Assembly: GCA_003254925.1 (NCBI GenBank)
Contig: QANZ01034935.1
Span: 31,635 to 95,634, forward strand
DNA from: Chamaecrista fasciculata
Taxonomy: Eukaryota; Streptophyta; Magnoliopsida; Fabales; Fabaceae
DNA: 64,000 nucleotides
Reading direction: 5' to 3'
Positions within the stretch are counted from its first letter, which is position 1, and every line of letters begins with the position of its first letter. The notes beneath the pieces are model-generated. The model had not been told where the DNA came from. It worked only from the letters and a program-made list of their open reading frames with translations, and did no database searches. Made by a program: the position numbers and the translations under genes. This document shows, piece by piece, positions 45,438 to 56,837 of this stretch.

Positions 45438-46992
45438 CCATTTTTTCTCTGCGTGCTGTCTTTCATTAATTTCTCTGCTTTTGGTGTGTTTTTTTTTTAC
45501 TTTTATATGTAAAATCATCTTTCAATTTTGAAAGTTTTCTAAAGCCATAGTTGTTGACGAATTTATTGTTGAATTGCATTTTGTTGTATATAAAGTCAAA
45601 TACTAACAAATTGCTTAAAGTCATGAGTATAATCATCTACAGCTTCACATTTCACAGTTTCTTCCACCTCTGCTTTATTAATAACTTCTCATGTTTATCT
45701 TTTTCGTCCATTTCTTCTATTCTGACTATATTTTAAAAAAAATCTACGTAGATCCTCTACATTTATAGTTTGATTTATGATTAAATAATTGATTTTGTAA
45801 TTTTAACAGATGTCAATCTTCATTTCACTTCATGAGTTTATGTTCATATTTTCTATCACATTCTCATGAATTTTAGTTTATTTGCTATATATTTTTTGTG
45901 GTTGTACGGTCTTCCGACTTATTTATCTTCATTTCACTTCTATTCTTTCTATGTTTATCCAGAAACTACAGAAGGACTTAAAAGGATATGCAGGGAAAGA
46001 AAAACTTGAGAGTACAAATAGTGTTCTTGAATCTTGATTCTCATCCATTATAAATTTAGATAACAAGGTGAGTTTTGCTTTCTTATTCATCATATAAGTT
46101 CTGATTCTCTTTAATCTTTTCATTATTTTATATATTTTCATTCTATTCATGTTCCACCATTTCATTTTTTTTTTTTTTCATTTGACATTTATATTTCTTA
46201 TTGTTAACCTTTTCTTCGGCTGAACCTAACTTCCAATTCATATGTGAACTCTGTAGGTTTTTTCTCAACATCTAAGTTCATACCTTGGGATTGCTTCACT
46301 ACCAAGATAAAAAAAATCTTAGTTTTAGGAATAAGTTTCAACATCAAGGGACACACCAATTCAAATTCAAGTTTTTAATTAAGGTCTGATGCAAATAAGT
46401 TTATTTGTTATCTTTTTGGTAGTCGATCCCTTTATAATTATTAAAATATATTAATATTTGCAATGTTTTAACGGGCTAAAAGCATACATACATTGTTTTT
46501 TATATTTTATTGGTTGATAGTGTCATTACAGTGTCCGTAAAGAAGTTGAAGTTGTGACTTTGACTTTAGTTTTTATTTATAAAATTAATTTATTTAAATA
46601 ATAAAATTAATGACCAATCAAATTCAGCCATTAAAAAATTTCAGAATCTCAAATTAGAGGGAATCATGATTTTGTGGTTAATATTATTAGCAAAAATATC
46701 AAACAATTAGCATTATTCTCAAGGCTTTATTTTTTTTTTTTTATATAATAGGTAATCTCATAATGGATGCTCAAAATTATCTATATCTATTGTTTAAATC
46801 AAATGAAAATTAAATATGTGGATGGATGATAATAACTGATAAAATTAAAATTCATTGATATATGTTGATCCATGAAAATTCAAATATATTAGTATGGATG
46901 ATAATATCTAATGAAATTCAAATTTGATATTTGGTAGTAGTTATTCTTTTAAAACCATAGTATAAAATATCTTTTAAACATAATGCAACATA
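45438..46992. other. AT-rich intergenic DNA
   Basis: No supported gene. Frames at 45551-45736 and 45929-46165 are low-complexity. Confidence 0.5.
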
Positions 46993-49900
46993 TACTACAA
47001 GAAAAGAGCTATTTTCTGACGGAATTTTTGTGACGGACTAACTTCTGTCACAGATCCATCACAGATCCGTCACAAAAGTTGTTTTTTAGTCTTAAGACGG
47101 AATTTTGAGACGGACTTTATTCGTCACAAAGTAATTCCGTCAGAAAAGCTAAAAAATAGGCGCCAGGTTTTCCCACTCTCACATTTTTATTTTTATTTTC
47201 ATTTTTCTTCCCTCCTTGGCCAATTTTGTTCTTTCTTACTTTAGGGTTCTCATTTTTTCTTTCCTTCAAGTTGCCTCCTTCTTCCATTACTCCAACCCAA
47301 GCCACCGTCCTCTTCCTCCAAAGTCCAAACATTCATGGGTAGTGTGTTTCCTTCCTCCAACCTTCGCTGCCACCACCATAGACTGTCGCCGTCGTCTGTC
47401 ACCGTTGGGAGCAGCAACCCAACCCATTGTCCTCTTCCTCCAAACATTAATCATGGGTGGTGCGTTTTTCTTCTCTCCTTCCTCTCTTTTGTTCTTTACC
47501 CATGGAACTTGAGTTTTCTGTCATTCTTTCATGATTGATGCTGTATATGGATGATTTCTAATGCTTGAAACATCCTTAATCCATGATTTGAAGCTTGGCT
47601 CCCCACCCTTCAATTTTGAGACGCGATAGAGAATCTAGGGCTCACTTTAAATTAGGTTTTTGCTAAATTCTTCTTGTTTCTTGAAATTAATGGTCTTGCT
47701 AAATTGTTTTGGTGATATTGATGTGTTTTTATCATTGGATTGAAGCTTGGTTCCATTTTCATGAATTTAGGGACCCGGTAAGATTTTTGAGCAAAACTTT
47801 AATTGGGTTTTTAACAAAATCTCTTTGTTTTTTTTGAAATTGATGGTTCAAATGAGTTTGCTTGATGATAATAATGAATTCTATTTCATTTATTTGAATT
47901 CAGAGAGTGTATTTTGAAATTTGATGATCTAGAGTAAAACTTTAGAGTTGCAAATTGGTCCTATGGATGATTTTGAACTATGTATCCAAGGTTTATTGCA
48001 CCTACGTTTTTCTTTAATAAAAAATAAAAATCTTGCTTCCTATGGCTTGTAATGTTATTCTCTTATGATTTGGTTCTTTTTTCCTTCGTAATGGACTTGC
48101 ATTAAGGGTCCTAACTCATGCCATTGCTCTTCTTGGCTTGCTACTCTTTCCATGTCATGAATTAGTTGATAACAATTCTGCAGTCTTTTGATTCTGTTTT
48201 GGAGCAGAGGAAGGGCATAGAAAAATTACTAGGTGTTACTAAGGCCACTGAAATCGTTGGTGAGAGCTACTGAAACCATAGGCATATAGAAGTTCTCTGT
48301 TTTAAACTTTTAGTCTTTCTTATGTGATATGTAAACTAGCCTCTCAAATGATTTTAATATTTATTGTTTCTTTTCGAAAAGTTGGAAAATGATTTTATAT
48401 TTGTAGGAATGTTTGGAAGCTATTTGGCGTATATCAGTTTATTACCTTGTAAGTGTTGGGATTGAGTTTCTGACTATTACATTCTCATTATTTACATCAG
48501 GTTTTGATGGTGGCTTTGATTTTTTTTTTTTTTTGGAGGAGGAAGTCCTCCATCAATGCAAGTTGTACATTTCATCTCAACCCAACCAATGTGAGTGATA
48601 TTTATTATTTTTATTTGGTTATGGCTTAATTTGTTCAATTCCCGTATTTTCCTTCTATATAGTTAGCAGGGCTGCAGGGGTAGTTAATTATGTGCATTAG
48701 ATTTGTGTTGTTTGTTTCATTTTGGGGATAAAAGAATTAGTGGGATATGAACGAATAGTATAAAATAACTAGGTTAGACAAATATATCATAATAGTGTTG
48801 GCAATGAAGGATGAAATAGTGGGATGAAGTAAATGACATGTCAGAATAGGAACTTTAGAATTTATTGACTTGAATAAAGGTTACTAAGTTATTGTTATGT
48901 TCTGTTACTGCTCTTCTATAATGGTCTCTTCTATAATGGTCTTTAGGTGTGTTGTGCTTCTTCTAAATAAAGGTCTCTAAGTGTTTATTATGCAAAGTAA
49001 GACATAGTAAGCAAAAGCATGGTGTCAACTGTGTATGTTCCATATACAAGCAAGCTATTAGACAATTGAATTTCAACTTTAGAGATTTATACTTTTAAAT
49101 TCAAATCACACGGATCTCCATGAAAAGAAATAACATTTAAATGCATCTATATGTTATAATAGAAAAAATCTGAGTCATTTTTCTACCACTTGAGCCCTTT
49201 TGACATCTCTTCTCTTCTATAAATGGAACATTTTAGATGTTTTTTCTAACAAGATACTTTTTTTTTTCAGTTATTCTTTATGAAGCTCAATCCAGCATTA
49301 TATATTCTTTCCAACTCCATCAAGTCCAGGCACTCCTATTAATCCAAATGATGAAGAGCAACAAGACTTTGATGATGAAGATGATTGAGGGAATGATATT
49401 GTAGCAAAAATCTACTATTTATGTAGCATCAAACATTAATTAGATTTTCTTACCAGAAAAACACTTTGTTGACATTTTGTTATTTCAATTGGTTAGATGA
49501 TGTATTCAACATTATAATATTTTAATGATCAATGTTCTACTTTTATTATATATATACGATATGATTTCTATGTATTTTGCTTATTATTGGTTGATTAAAA
49601 AATAACAAAATAGAAATTAAAAAAATGGAAATCAGAGAAATTAAAAAAAATCAATTAGTGACGGAATCAATATAAAGGGAAGACTGTCACTGATCTGTGA
49701 CGGATTGTATCTGTCACCATTTTCATCACTAATTAGTGACGGATAGCCCATCAGAAATTTAGTCACCAATTTTTGACAATATGTCCCTCACAAATTCCGT
49801 CACTGATTTTTTAGGGGCGGTTTCGTCAAAAAACTGTGATGGAAAATTCTGTCAGAAATCCGTCAGAAATCAATGACGGATTAGATTTTCTGTCACAGAT

Positions 49901-50030
49901 AATCTGCGACGAGGCAAAATGTGAGGGAATGGGTTCCGTCAGAAATTCCGTCACAAACTTCGATTAGTGACGGAATTTTCAAGATTTTCATCACTAATTT
50001 CCGTCACAAACAGGAGCTTTTCTTGTAGTA
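46993..50030. mobile_element. Non-autonomous CACTA (En/Spm) transposon, 3.0 kb
   Basis: The termini TACTACAAGAAAAGAGCT (left) and the inverse AGGAGCTTTTCTTGTAGTA (right) match the CACTA consensus except that the first C is T. Both subterminal regions are packed with short motifs in both orientations (GTGACGGA, TCCGTCAC, TTTCTGACGG), roughly 46995-47150 and 49655-50020, typical transposase-binding arrays. The interior has no transposase domain; short frames (47117-47538, 48413-48598) are unconvincing. An acidic tail-like frame, PTPSSPGTPINPNDEEQQDF followed by DDEDD and a stop, near 49310-49390 may be a relic of a transposase-encoded exon. A 3-bp target duplication is not clear. Confidence 0.75.
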
Positions 50031-50846
50031 TGGAGGCTGAGAATAATAATCATCAAGTGCCTCATGATGATAATGTACTTAAATCGTTTTGCAAGGGAAT
50101 ACTTATACAATGCAAGATGGAAATTAAAAATCTTCAATATTATTACAAATCTGATCCGCAATTAATTCTTTTTCGTAGTCGATGGGTTGCTTTTCACTAG
50201 ACTACTAGAGGCACTAATTAAGGAGTTGGTTTGTATTAGGCTATTAGCATATTCATGATTCATCCCATCATTGATGATTGAACTGAAGCAATTTATTAGG
50301 GCCACTTTAGTCCTTCAAGTGCAAGAGGCAAGGTTAAATGCGTCATGAAAAAAGAATGAGAAGGCCGGGCTTTACTATATCTGGGCTTATCTCCACCACG
50401 AAATCGGCCACAATGACAATGGATAAGAGTGATGAGAGTGTGAGACGACATATTGCATAGATGAAGAAGAAGCAAACCAAGTGAAACACAGCGTTTGATC
50501 CTTATTAAGATCCGATGAGGGAGACGTGGCAGTAGCAGGAAAGATTAGATGAAATAGACGGTTGATAATGCATAATAAAGGAACAATGGATCCAATCTCT
50601 TAAGATTACATCTTACAATAAACACAATATATAAAAACTTTGCTATAAACTCACATGATGATGACACGAGATCCTAAAGCCCCACTCTTTTGATATTGAT
50701 GAGAAATTGACAAGGTACATTGGAATGAGAAGTAAATTAGAGCACAACAATCGCAATAAATTAAAGCCCCATGAAGTGAAGCACATGGATTTATTTTTTC
50801 ACACCGTACAACATTTAAATTAAAACAATGGCAGTGGATAATTCAA
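50031..50846. other. Intergenic DNA 3' of the first SDR
   Basis: A 57-codon frame from the ATG at 50030 (MEAENNNHQVPHDD...) ends at 50200, with no family recognised. From about 50635 on, blocks resemble the 3' flanks of the other SDR copies (CTATAAACTCACA, GAAGTAAATTAGAGCACAAC). Confidence 0.4.
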
Positions 50847-51626
50847 TCAACGAAGGGGATAAACAAACACACCATCAACCACAAGATCGTGCCCAGAGAC
50901 AAACTCCGAATCATCAGAAGCAAGAAACAGCACAGCATCTGCCACGTGTTTCGTAGTCAATCCGACACCTTTAAGCCTCGAAAATCGCTCATTAAATTTT
51001 TCCAGTGTTTCCTTTTCCATCCTCAAAGCCTTACACAACAATGGTGTCGTCACAGCATTTGGCGACACAGAGTTCACCCTTATTCCGTACTCTCCTAGTT
51101 GCATACTCGCTCCACGCACCAATCCCAACACTGCGTGTTTCGACATACTATAGTCTATGCCACGTGTCACCCCATGACTCCCCAAAACGCTAGCAGTGCA
51201 AACGATGCTTCCTCTCACGCGCTTCTCCACCATCACACGCGCCGCGTGTTTCACACTCGCCGCCATCCCACGCGCGTTCACCGCGAGTACCCGGTCGTAT
51301 TCGGAGAGGTCGAGGTCCAAAACGGTCTGATCGGTGGTATTGCTAATTCCAGCGTTGCTAAACATGATGTCGAGTTGACCGTAATTGCTGACCGTTGATT
51401 CCACCACGTGTTTCACTTGATCTTCGTTGGTTACGTCACAGTGCACGTAGGTGCATTTTTTGGCGCCAATGGACGCAACCACTTTGTTGCCTAATTCGTC
51501 TTGGATGTCGGCGATAACAACCATACGCGCACCGTGATCGGCGAAGAGACGTGCCGTGGCTTCGCCGATGCCGCTGGCGCCGCCGGTGATGATGGCCACT
51601 TTTCCGGTTAACTTTGAGTTTGCCAT
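50847..51626 (-). CDS. Short-chain dehydrogenase/reductase, SDR110C-like
   Basis: Intronless, 259 residues, a classical NAD(P)-dependent SDR of the usual length. The cofactor glycine motif TGGASGIG is at 14-21. Asp40 at the end of beta-2 (VVIADIQD) points to NAD(H) rather than NADPH. CDVT is at 63-66. The SNAG motif is at 90-93, with Ser in place of the first Asn of NNAG. The catalytic set is Asn117, Ser146 (CTAS), Tyr159 and Lys163 (YSMSK), all present. The C-terminal region PNAVTTPLL and GHDLVVDGV close the fold. Resemblance is to plant secondary-metabolite SDRs (xanthoxin, isopiperitenol, borneol or secoisolariciresinol dehydrogenase types), but the substrate cannot be told. It is the left member of a local family with 58247 and 59449, about 86% identical to the latter. 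Confidence 0.92.
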   Translation of the reverse strand: MANSKLTGKVAIITGGASGIGEATARLFADHGARMVVIADIQDELGNKVVASIGAKKCTYVHCDVTNEDQVKHVVESTVSNYGQLDIMFSNAGISNTTDQTVLDLDLSEYDRVLAVNARGMAASVKHAARVMVEKRVRGSIVCTASVLGSHGVTRGIDYSMSKHAVLGLVRGASMQLGEYGIRVNSVSPNAVTTPLLCKALRMEKETLEKFNERFSRLKGVGLTTKHVADAVLFLASDDSEFVSGHDLVVDGVFVYPLR

Positions 51627-51690
51627 AACTTAAAAAAAATTAAATTGAGGTGAGATGAAAAGGGTATACAAGAAATATGGAAAATGGTAT

Positions 51691-51698
51691 CCTTTATA
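51691..51698 (-). promoter_or_regulatory. TATA-like box of the first SDR
   Basis: The minus strand reads TATAAAGG, 65 bp upstream of the ATG at 51626. The second SDR has a similar box at a similar distance, and the AAGAGGTGGTTAGT block just beyond is shared. Confidence 0.5.
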
Positions 51699-52074
51699 AG
51701 GAATCACGCACGATGCAATGTGCGTTTAAGAGGTGGTTAGTGTTTCTCATCAAATACCAACTGTGTAGTGTGTACTGTGTAGTATTTGACTTCATATTTT
51801 CTCCCCTCGTAAACCTACAGCAAAAGTCATACATGAGTATTATTGAGTATGAATATGACTACTTGACTAGTGAGTTCAGGAAATAATTTTTCGGCAAAAC
51901 TCATTATTTAATCTTTAAATTTATTTTAAAATTAAAATTTAACTCATAGATATTAGAAATATATATTTTTATCTTTTAAATTTTAAATAAATATAAAGTA
52001 TTTAGATAGTTAATATTTGTAAAAAAAAAAAATCATGATTTCTTGTTATAATCGGGCATTATATATTTCCACGA
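51699..52074. other. SDR1 upstream DNA
   Basis: Contains the AAGAGGTGGTTAGTGTTTCT block shared with 60358-60376 upstream of the second SDR. Otherwise AT-rich, with no gene. Confidence 0.45.
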
Positions 52075-52600
52075 TTTCTTGTTATAACGAGTTGGGCCCT
52101 GAACTAGTGTCACGTTCAACAGATTTAAATACTGAGGGTCCGAAGGATGACAAGCACAGGATTACCCAATCACTTCGATTCGATTAGTCTTCAAATTAAA
52201 GACGTACGGACAACAAAGAAAATGCGAGATTAAATGCTGTCATCCGTCATTTTTGCACATATTAATTAAGCATGCAAGCAGAAAATTAATGGCATCGATC
52301 TGTGCTGGTACCATAATTAGATTCTCAACACTCACATAATCACATTATCTTTGTCAAATAAAGTAGGCAACGTAGCATTGTTAAACTGATCAAAGACAAA
52401 CACGTGGATGGAGGTAGGAAAATGCTTTTAAAACATTTGTCTCTTAACAACATGCACCTAAACTGGAGGCCGCAATATTTATGATCCGATCTTTTACTTT
52501 CTGAATTATATAGTACTTAATTCTTAATTTCATCACTATTTCTCTTTGTTCATTTCTAAATTTCGAGTAATGATAAATTAAGAATGATGGATGAGGACTT
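52075..52600 (-). repeat. Segmental duplication A: distal SDR upstream region
   Basis: Ordered blocks shared with 62220-62770: GATTTCTTGTT, TTGGGCCCTG, TACCCAATCAC, CAACATGCACC/GAACATGCACC, CAATATTTATGATC, TCTCTTTGTTCATTTCTA, AGAATGATGGATGA. This shows that the duplication took in about 1 kb of upstream DNA along with the SDR. Confidence 0.6.
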
Positions 52601-52625
52601 GATTTATAAAAGATAAGCGTGGAAA

Positions 52626-53765
52626 TGTTAGTAGGAAAGGGATAACCAAGAGGGGTGAATTGGTTCTAAAAAAAACTTTTCTTGTTTTCTTCAAAACAGT
52701 ATCTTAAAAGAGGTTCCTGCACAAGGTACAGTAAACTAAATAACAGATATAAAGACAAGGAAACAGAAAGAGCACACCACGATATATAGTGGTTCACACC
52801 AAGGCGTTACACCTGATGCTACGTCCACTCCTCAAGCACACAGCAAGAGAGTTTTTATAAAATGGGTAACAAGTACAGAAGAGTTAACCATTTTCCCGGG
52901 GGTTCACCACACTTGGTTTTACAAGCTCAGCTACTACAACAATAACCCAATGTCTCTGGAAGCTTTCTAAGCAATTACCAAACCTATCCAACCTTAAACA
53001 CTAAGGCTCACCCAAAGGGTTTTACGCAGGAAGCTAGAACAGTCTTCTAAGACCAATACAAGAAGTGGAAAGATGTAGATGTGGTTTTTCTTGCTAGAGA
53101 GTAGTCATTAAGACCAAATGGCACTAAGCCGATTGTGAAGAGAATACAAAGAGAATTATATGATCGTTGTGAGTAGTGCAAGTCTTGTTCTCTTCGATTC
53201 TTGCTCAGCTTCATATATAGATAGATCCTTTAGAAGAAATAGCCGTTAGATGTTGAGTCTTCAACGATCAAATAATGCAACGGCTCTTTTCTGATTATCA
53301 GAGCAAGGATGTCCATCGTGATATCTTGGTCAATCTCTAATTTGATCTTGCATTTAATGCTTAGATGGAGCTTCACGTCTTTCTTCATCTTCAACGTCTC
53401 TTTTGTAGGTTCTGAGTAGCACAGAGCACGTCAGCACCTTCTGCATTGTAGCTTTAGACTTCTTTTTCAAGAATCAGAGAGTTGGTAAACTGGGTTGGTA
53501 CAATTCTGCTTTATGTACTTGTTTCCTGCATCACACAGACAGAAAGATGTTTCCTAGAAAGGAAACAAGCGCAGTATAAGTTCTTTTCCATAAATAGTAA
53601 AAGTCATAAATCAAGGAAAAGTGTTTGCAAAAGTCAAGAGTGAACTAATCACTTTTAATTTATAGGATATGATTTCAGACTTTGGGATAAGTAAAATAAC
53701 ATTTGACATTATCAAAAACATAATCCCATTTAATTAATACTCATTAATCAAAATTTAGTCTAACA
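52626..53765 (-). repeat. Solo LTR, about 1,140 bp
   Basis: Minus-strand start TGTTAGACTAAATTTTGATT (53765) and end CCTTTCCTACTAACA (52626): TG...CA with inverted TGTTAG/CTAACA. A CTATATATGAAGC promoter-like box is near 53215. No gag/pol is adjacent on either side. No perfect 5-bp target duplication seen (GGAAA against GTAAC). I infer a solo LTR left by LTR-LTR recombination, probably copia. Confidence 0.6.
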
Positions 53766-53935
53766 GTAACCATATTTAATTGTTAAGGCTGTGATCGATG
53801 GGATGATATGTGGATTCTGATGAGTGAGCCATGTTTTAGAGGCTAAGTTTTCAAGCTTGTTGAATTGAGACTTGAGAGGAAGCCAGATGTTATAGACAAT
53901 CCGCAGCCCTTAATCCTCACAAGCCCTATCCCTAT

Positions 53936-53937
<2 letters not shown>

Positions 53938-53968
<31 letters not shown>

Positions 53969-53970
53969 NT
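53938..53970. repeat. (TA)n microsatellite with an ambiguous base
   Basis: About 30 bp of AT repeats ending in an N at 53969. A second N is at 54851. Confidence 0.9.
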
Positions 53971-53976
53971 TTTATT

Positions 53977-54484
53977 GGTTAAAGGGTCAATTTGGTCCTA
54001 AATATATACCATAATGTTCATTTTGGTCCATTATCTTTCAAAATGTTCAAATTGGTCCTAAATGTTTGCAAAATGTTTCATTTTGGTCCCAATTATTGAA
54101 TATGGCTTGTTTCAAGTTTAAACATGACGAGTTTAGAGCTACGTATTGTTCTCGAAAAGTACTTTCTCTATCTAGTTGAGGCCGTCAGCAAATGACGTCA
54201 AATCGGTCCTAAAGTAGACCTTTCGTTTTACGGTCAAATAAACAAAGTTGATTATATCTCTCTCATTTCAAATTTAAATGTGACGAATTCAGAGCTACAG
54301 GTTCCTCTTAACAAGTACTTTGAAATTGAAATGAGAGACGAGAAAAATATGACCAAATTCAATAGTTTATGACCAAAATGAAACATTTTATCAATATTTA
54401 GGACCAATTTGAACATTTTGAAACATAATAGACCAAAATGAACATTAAAGCATACATTTAGGACCAAAATGAACCTTTAACCTA
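53977..54484. repeat. Inverted-repeat element, sibling of 12881-13326
   Basis: GGTTAAAGGGTCAATTTGGT at the left is inverted at the right (ACCAAAATGAACCTTTAACC). The interior blocks are the same as in 12881-13326. Confidence 0.7.
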
Positions 54485-54624
54485 TTTTATTTGAAATGTA
54501 TTAAGCAGCAATGTACCTATATGATTGTGATGTGTAGCGTAGTACCATGTGATGGGTCCATGGGCGCCGCGAACTACATTGATCACCTAACCGAAGCCAA
54601 CCTCACATTATCACGTACAACCAA

Positions 54625-54725
54625 GGTTATTAAAACCGGACCGGCCATTGAACCGGTCGAAGGAGGGGTTCAAGGTTCAATGGTTCAACCGGGGTTCAAC
54701 CGGGGTCGGACCGTTGATAAATAAA
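54625..54725. repeat. One end of a GGTTCAACCGG-type repeat
   Basis: CCGGACCGGCCATTGAACCGG and two GGTTCAACCGG units, followed by AT-rich DNA like the core of 7705-8185. The other end is not found. Confidence 0.45.
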
Positions 54726-54847
54726 TAAATTAAAAATAATAAAAAAACCTATATATGATAAAATTTTAATTCAAATATTCATAATTAGGTTACAAAATAC
54801 AATTATAACATTAATATATTAATACAATTTTCATAAATTAACATGAA

Positions 54848-55235
54848 TTANATTATTGAATTTGGTCATATTTATTTCGTCTCTCATTTCAATTTCAAAT
54901 GACTTGTTAAGAGGAATTTGTAGCTCTGAATTCACTGCATTATATTCAAATTTGAAACGATAGAGATATGGTCAACTTTGCTTGTTGGACTATGAAATGA
55001 GTGGTCTGGTACTTCTAGGACCGATTTAACCTCGTTTGCTAACAGCTCCACTTGATAGAGAAAGTACTCTTCAAGAATAACTTGTAGCTCTAATTAAATT
55101 CGTTGCGATTGAACTTAAAACAAGGCATATTCAATAGTTTGGGACCAAAATGAAACATTTTGCCAACATTTAGTACCAATATAATTGAACATTTTGAAAC
55201 ATAATAGATCAAAATAAACGTTAGGGCATACATTT
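54848..55235. repeat. Decayed third copy of the 12881/53977 element
   Basis: Shared blocks include GTCTCTCATTTCAA, AAGAGGAATTTGTAGCTC, GATAGAGAAAGTACTCTTC and GGGACCAAAATGAAACATTT. The left tip is missing, and the right end lacks the final tip. Confidence 0.55.
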
Positions 55236-55446
55236 ATGTGTGTGTTTCTTTGACTATTTATGTTCACAATTTAAGAAGAGAAAACAAAAAAGAAGAAAAT
55301 TTTAGAGTAAAAGGGATAGATGGAAAGAGAATGAGATGTTAACCTTCTGTATATCTTCTGTTTATTTGGATGTTAATATATACATCCTCTAAAATATTAT
55401 AATTTAGATATTTTGAATTTATTAAAGAGGATGAAAATGAAGAGTT

Positions 55447-56162
55447 TTTTTTTTTTTTGTCAAATCATGACATATCATGAAAGGAGAGATTACAGATCTC
55501 GTTCATCAACTGCTAAAAATGGGGAGATGGGGGAGTCCACCAAGGAGAAAAATACACAATGTAAACACACCTCAACTCTCTAGATACATACACAGACAGA
55601 TATACAAAAAGATCTAGACAAGCAAAAAAATAATTTTTAGCCAACAAACAACATATTTTCCATAGGGGAGAGAAAACATACCCAGGAAACACACGAGGGT
55701 ATGAGCAAAGGCCTCCCTACAATAGAGCAAACTAAAAAAATCCTTTCCCCAAAAAAAAACACCAGAACAGACATGAAAATCTTGAAAAAAACTCTGAATG
55801 TTGTAGATCTGAGAAAAAAGACAAATCTTGACATTCTCTCTAAAGAAGCTTCATCATCATCTTCTCTTAAGCCAGTAGCATGCTCTGATCTTCTAGATCT
55901 GCTGAAGAAAATTGTCTACCTCCATCTTCAACAAACAAAAATCACTCTCACTATTGAAAGGAGAAATCTTCGCCTAAGAAAGAAGAACCTCTTCTACAAA
56001 GAGTAGACGAAAAAATGAAAGAGGGGAGGGGGAAGGAGGGCTTGCCGGCGACAACCCCTCCTCAAACAACACAGTGGCGCAGTGGCGCTGGAAAACCCTA
56101 AGAGAGCATAAAGAGAGAAGAGACCCAGAACAAATTTAGAGAACTATTTTGACAAAAAAAAA
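55447..56162 (-). mobile_element. 716-bp retroposon with poly(A) and 13-bp target duplication
   Basis: Flanked by a perfect direct repeat, AAAATGAAGAGTT, at 55434-55446 and 56160-56172. A T-run at the left gives a minus-strand transcript copy ending ATTTGAC-A(n). The 5' part has a CTCTCTTAGGGTTTTCCAGC leader followed by GC-rich sequence, like a plant transcript or LINE 5' UTR. The rest is T-rich with no long sense frame (the longest, 65 codons, is uninformative). It could be a LINE copy with a large internal deletion, a SINE-like element or a processed non-coding transcript. Confidence 0.75.
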
Positions 56163-56764
56163 ATGAAGAGTTCAAAGCTTGCATGGCTTGATGATAAAGT
56201 GAATATGGATCTAAAAATAAAAATATGAAGAAATGAGTCCTTAGATATCTTTTAAAAAGTCCGAATGAATATTGGCCAACAGCCCAACACTGATCTATAT
56301 GGGTCAGGATATGATCAACTCTAATTATCCTCCCATTCAATTCTCTTAACTTTTGAACGAAAAAAAAATCTCTTCTTCCCAAATAAGAGAAACTTCAATG
56401 CTCTTCCCCTCCTTTGTTCCCCAATCCAAATATACTTCTAAGTTGTGTTTGAGTTATGGCAGTTCAAATTAAATATTAGGAATTTAAATTGTGACATTTT
56501 CAATTCTTGACATCTTAAATAGTTTGTCTCAATAGGAACTATAAGAATTTGAATTGCTAGCTACAATTTAAATCTTGTTACTCATACTAAATTATTTAGA
56601 CATGACAAGTAATTAATTTTGTGATTTTATTTTTAGAAAATATTTAAGAATAAAAATAATAATGATGAAAATAAAATTATATTATTTGTCATTCTATAAT
56701 TGATAAGAAGTAATACTTAAATAAAAATAAATATGTTATACATATTAGTAGTATTACATTCTTA

Positions 56765-56791
56765 TTAGAAATTGGCCAAAAAAAAAGAAGA
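56765..56791 (+). mobile_element. Micro-insertion: TTGGCC-A tail between 9-bp direct repeats
   Basis: TTAGAAATTGGCC-A9-GAAGA lies between copies of ACATTCTTA (56756-56764 and 56792-56800). Same GGCC-A(n) tail as 3814 and 5358. Confidence 0.55.
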
Positions 56792-56837
56792 ACATTCTTA
56801 GTATCTCATGTTCAATTCAAGAGAGCATCTTTCAAAT

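Noticed and set aside
47216-47538. Frames of 67-98 codons inside the CACTA element
   Set aside because: They overlap in several frames and are Pro/Ser/Leu low-complexity; no transposase or known domain.
49967-50200. 77-codon plus frame crossing the CACTA right end
   Set aside because: It begins within transposon subterminal repeats; the part after 50030 has no recognised family. Kept only as a note in the intergenic entry.
55701-56006. 101-residue Lys/Leu-rich plus frame
   Set aside because: It is antisense to the 716-bp retroposon and shows no domain.
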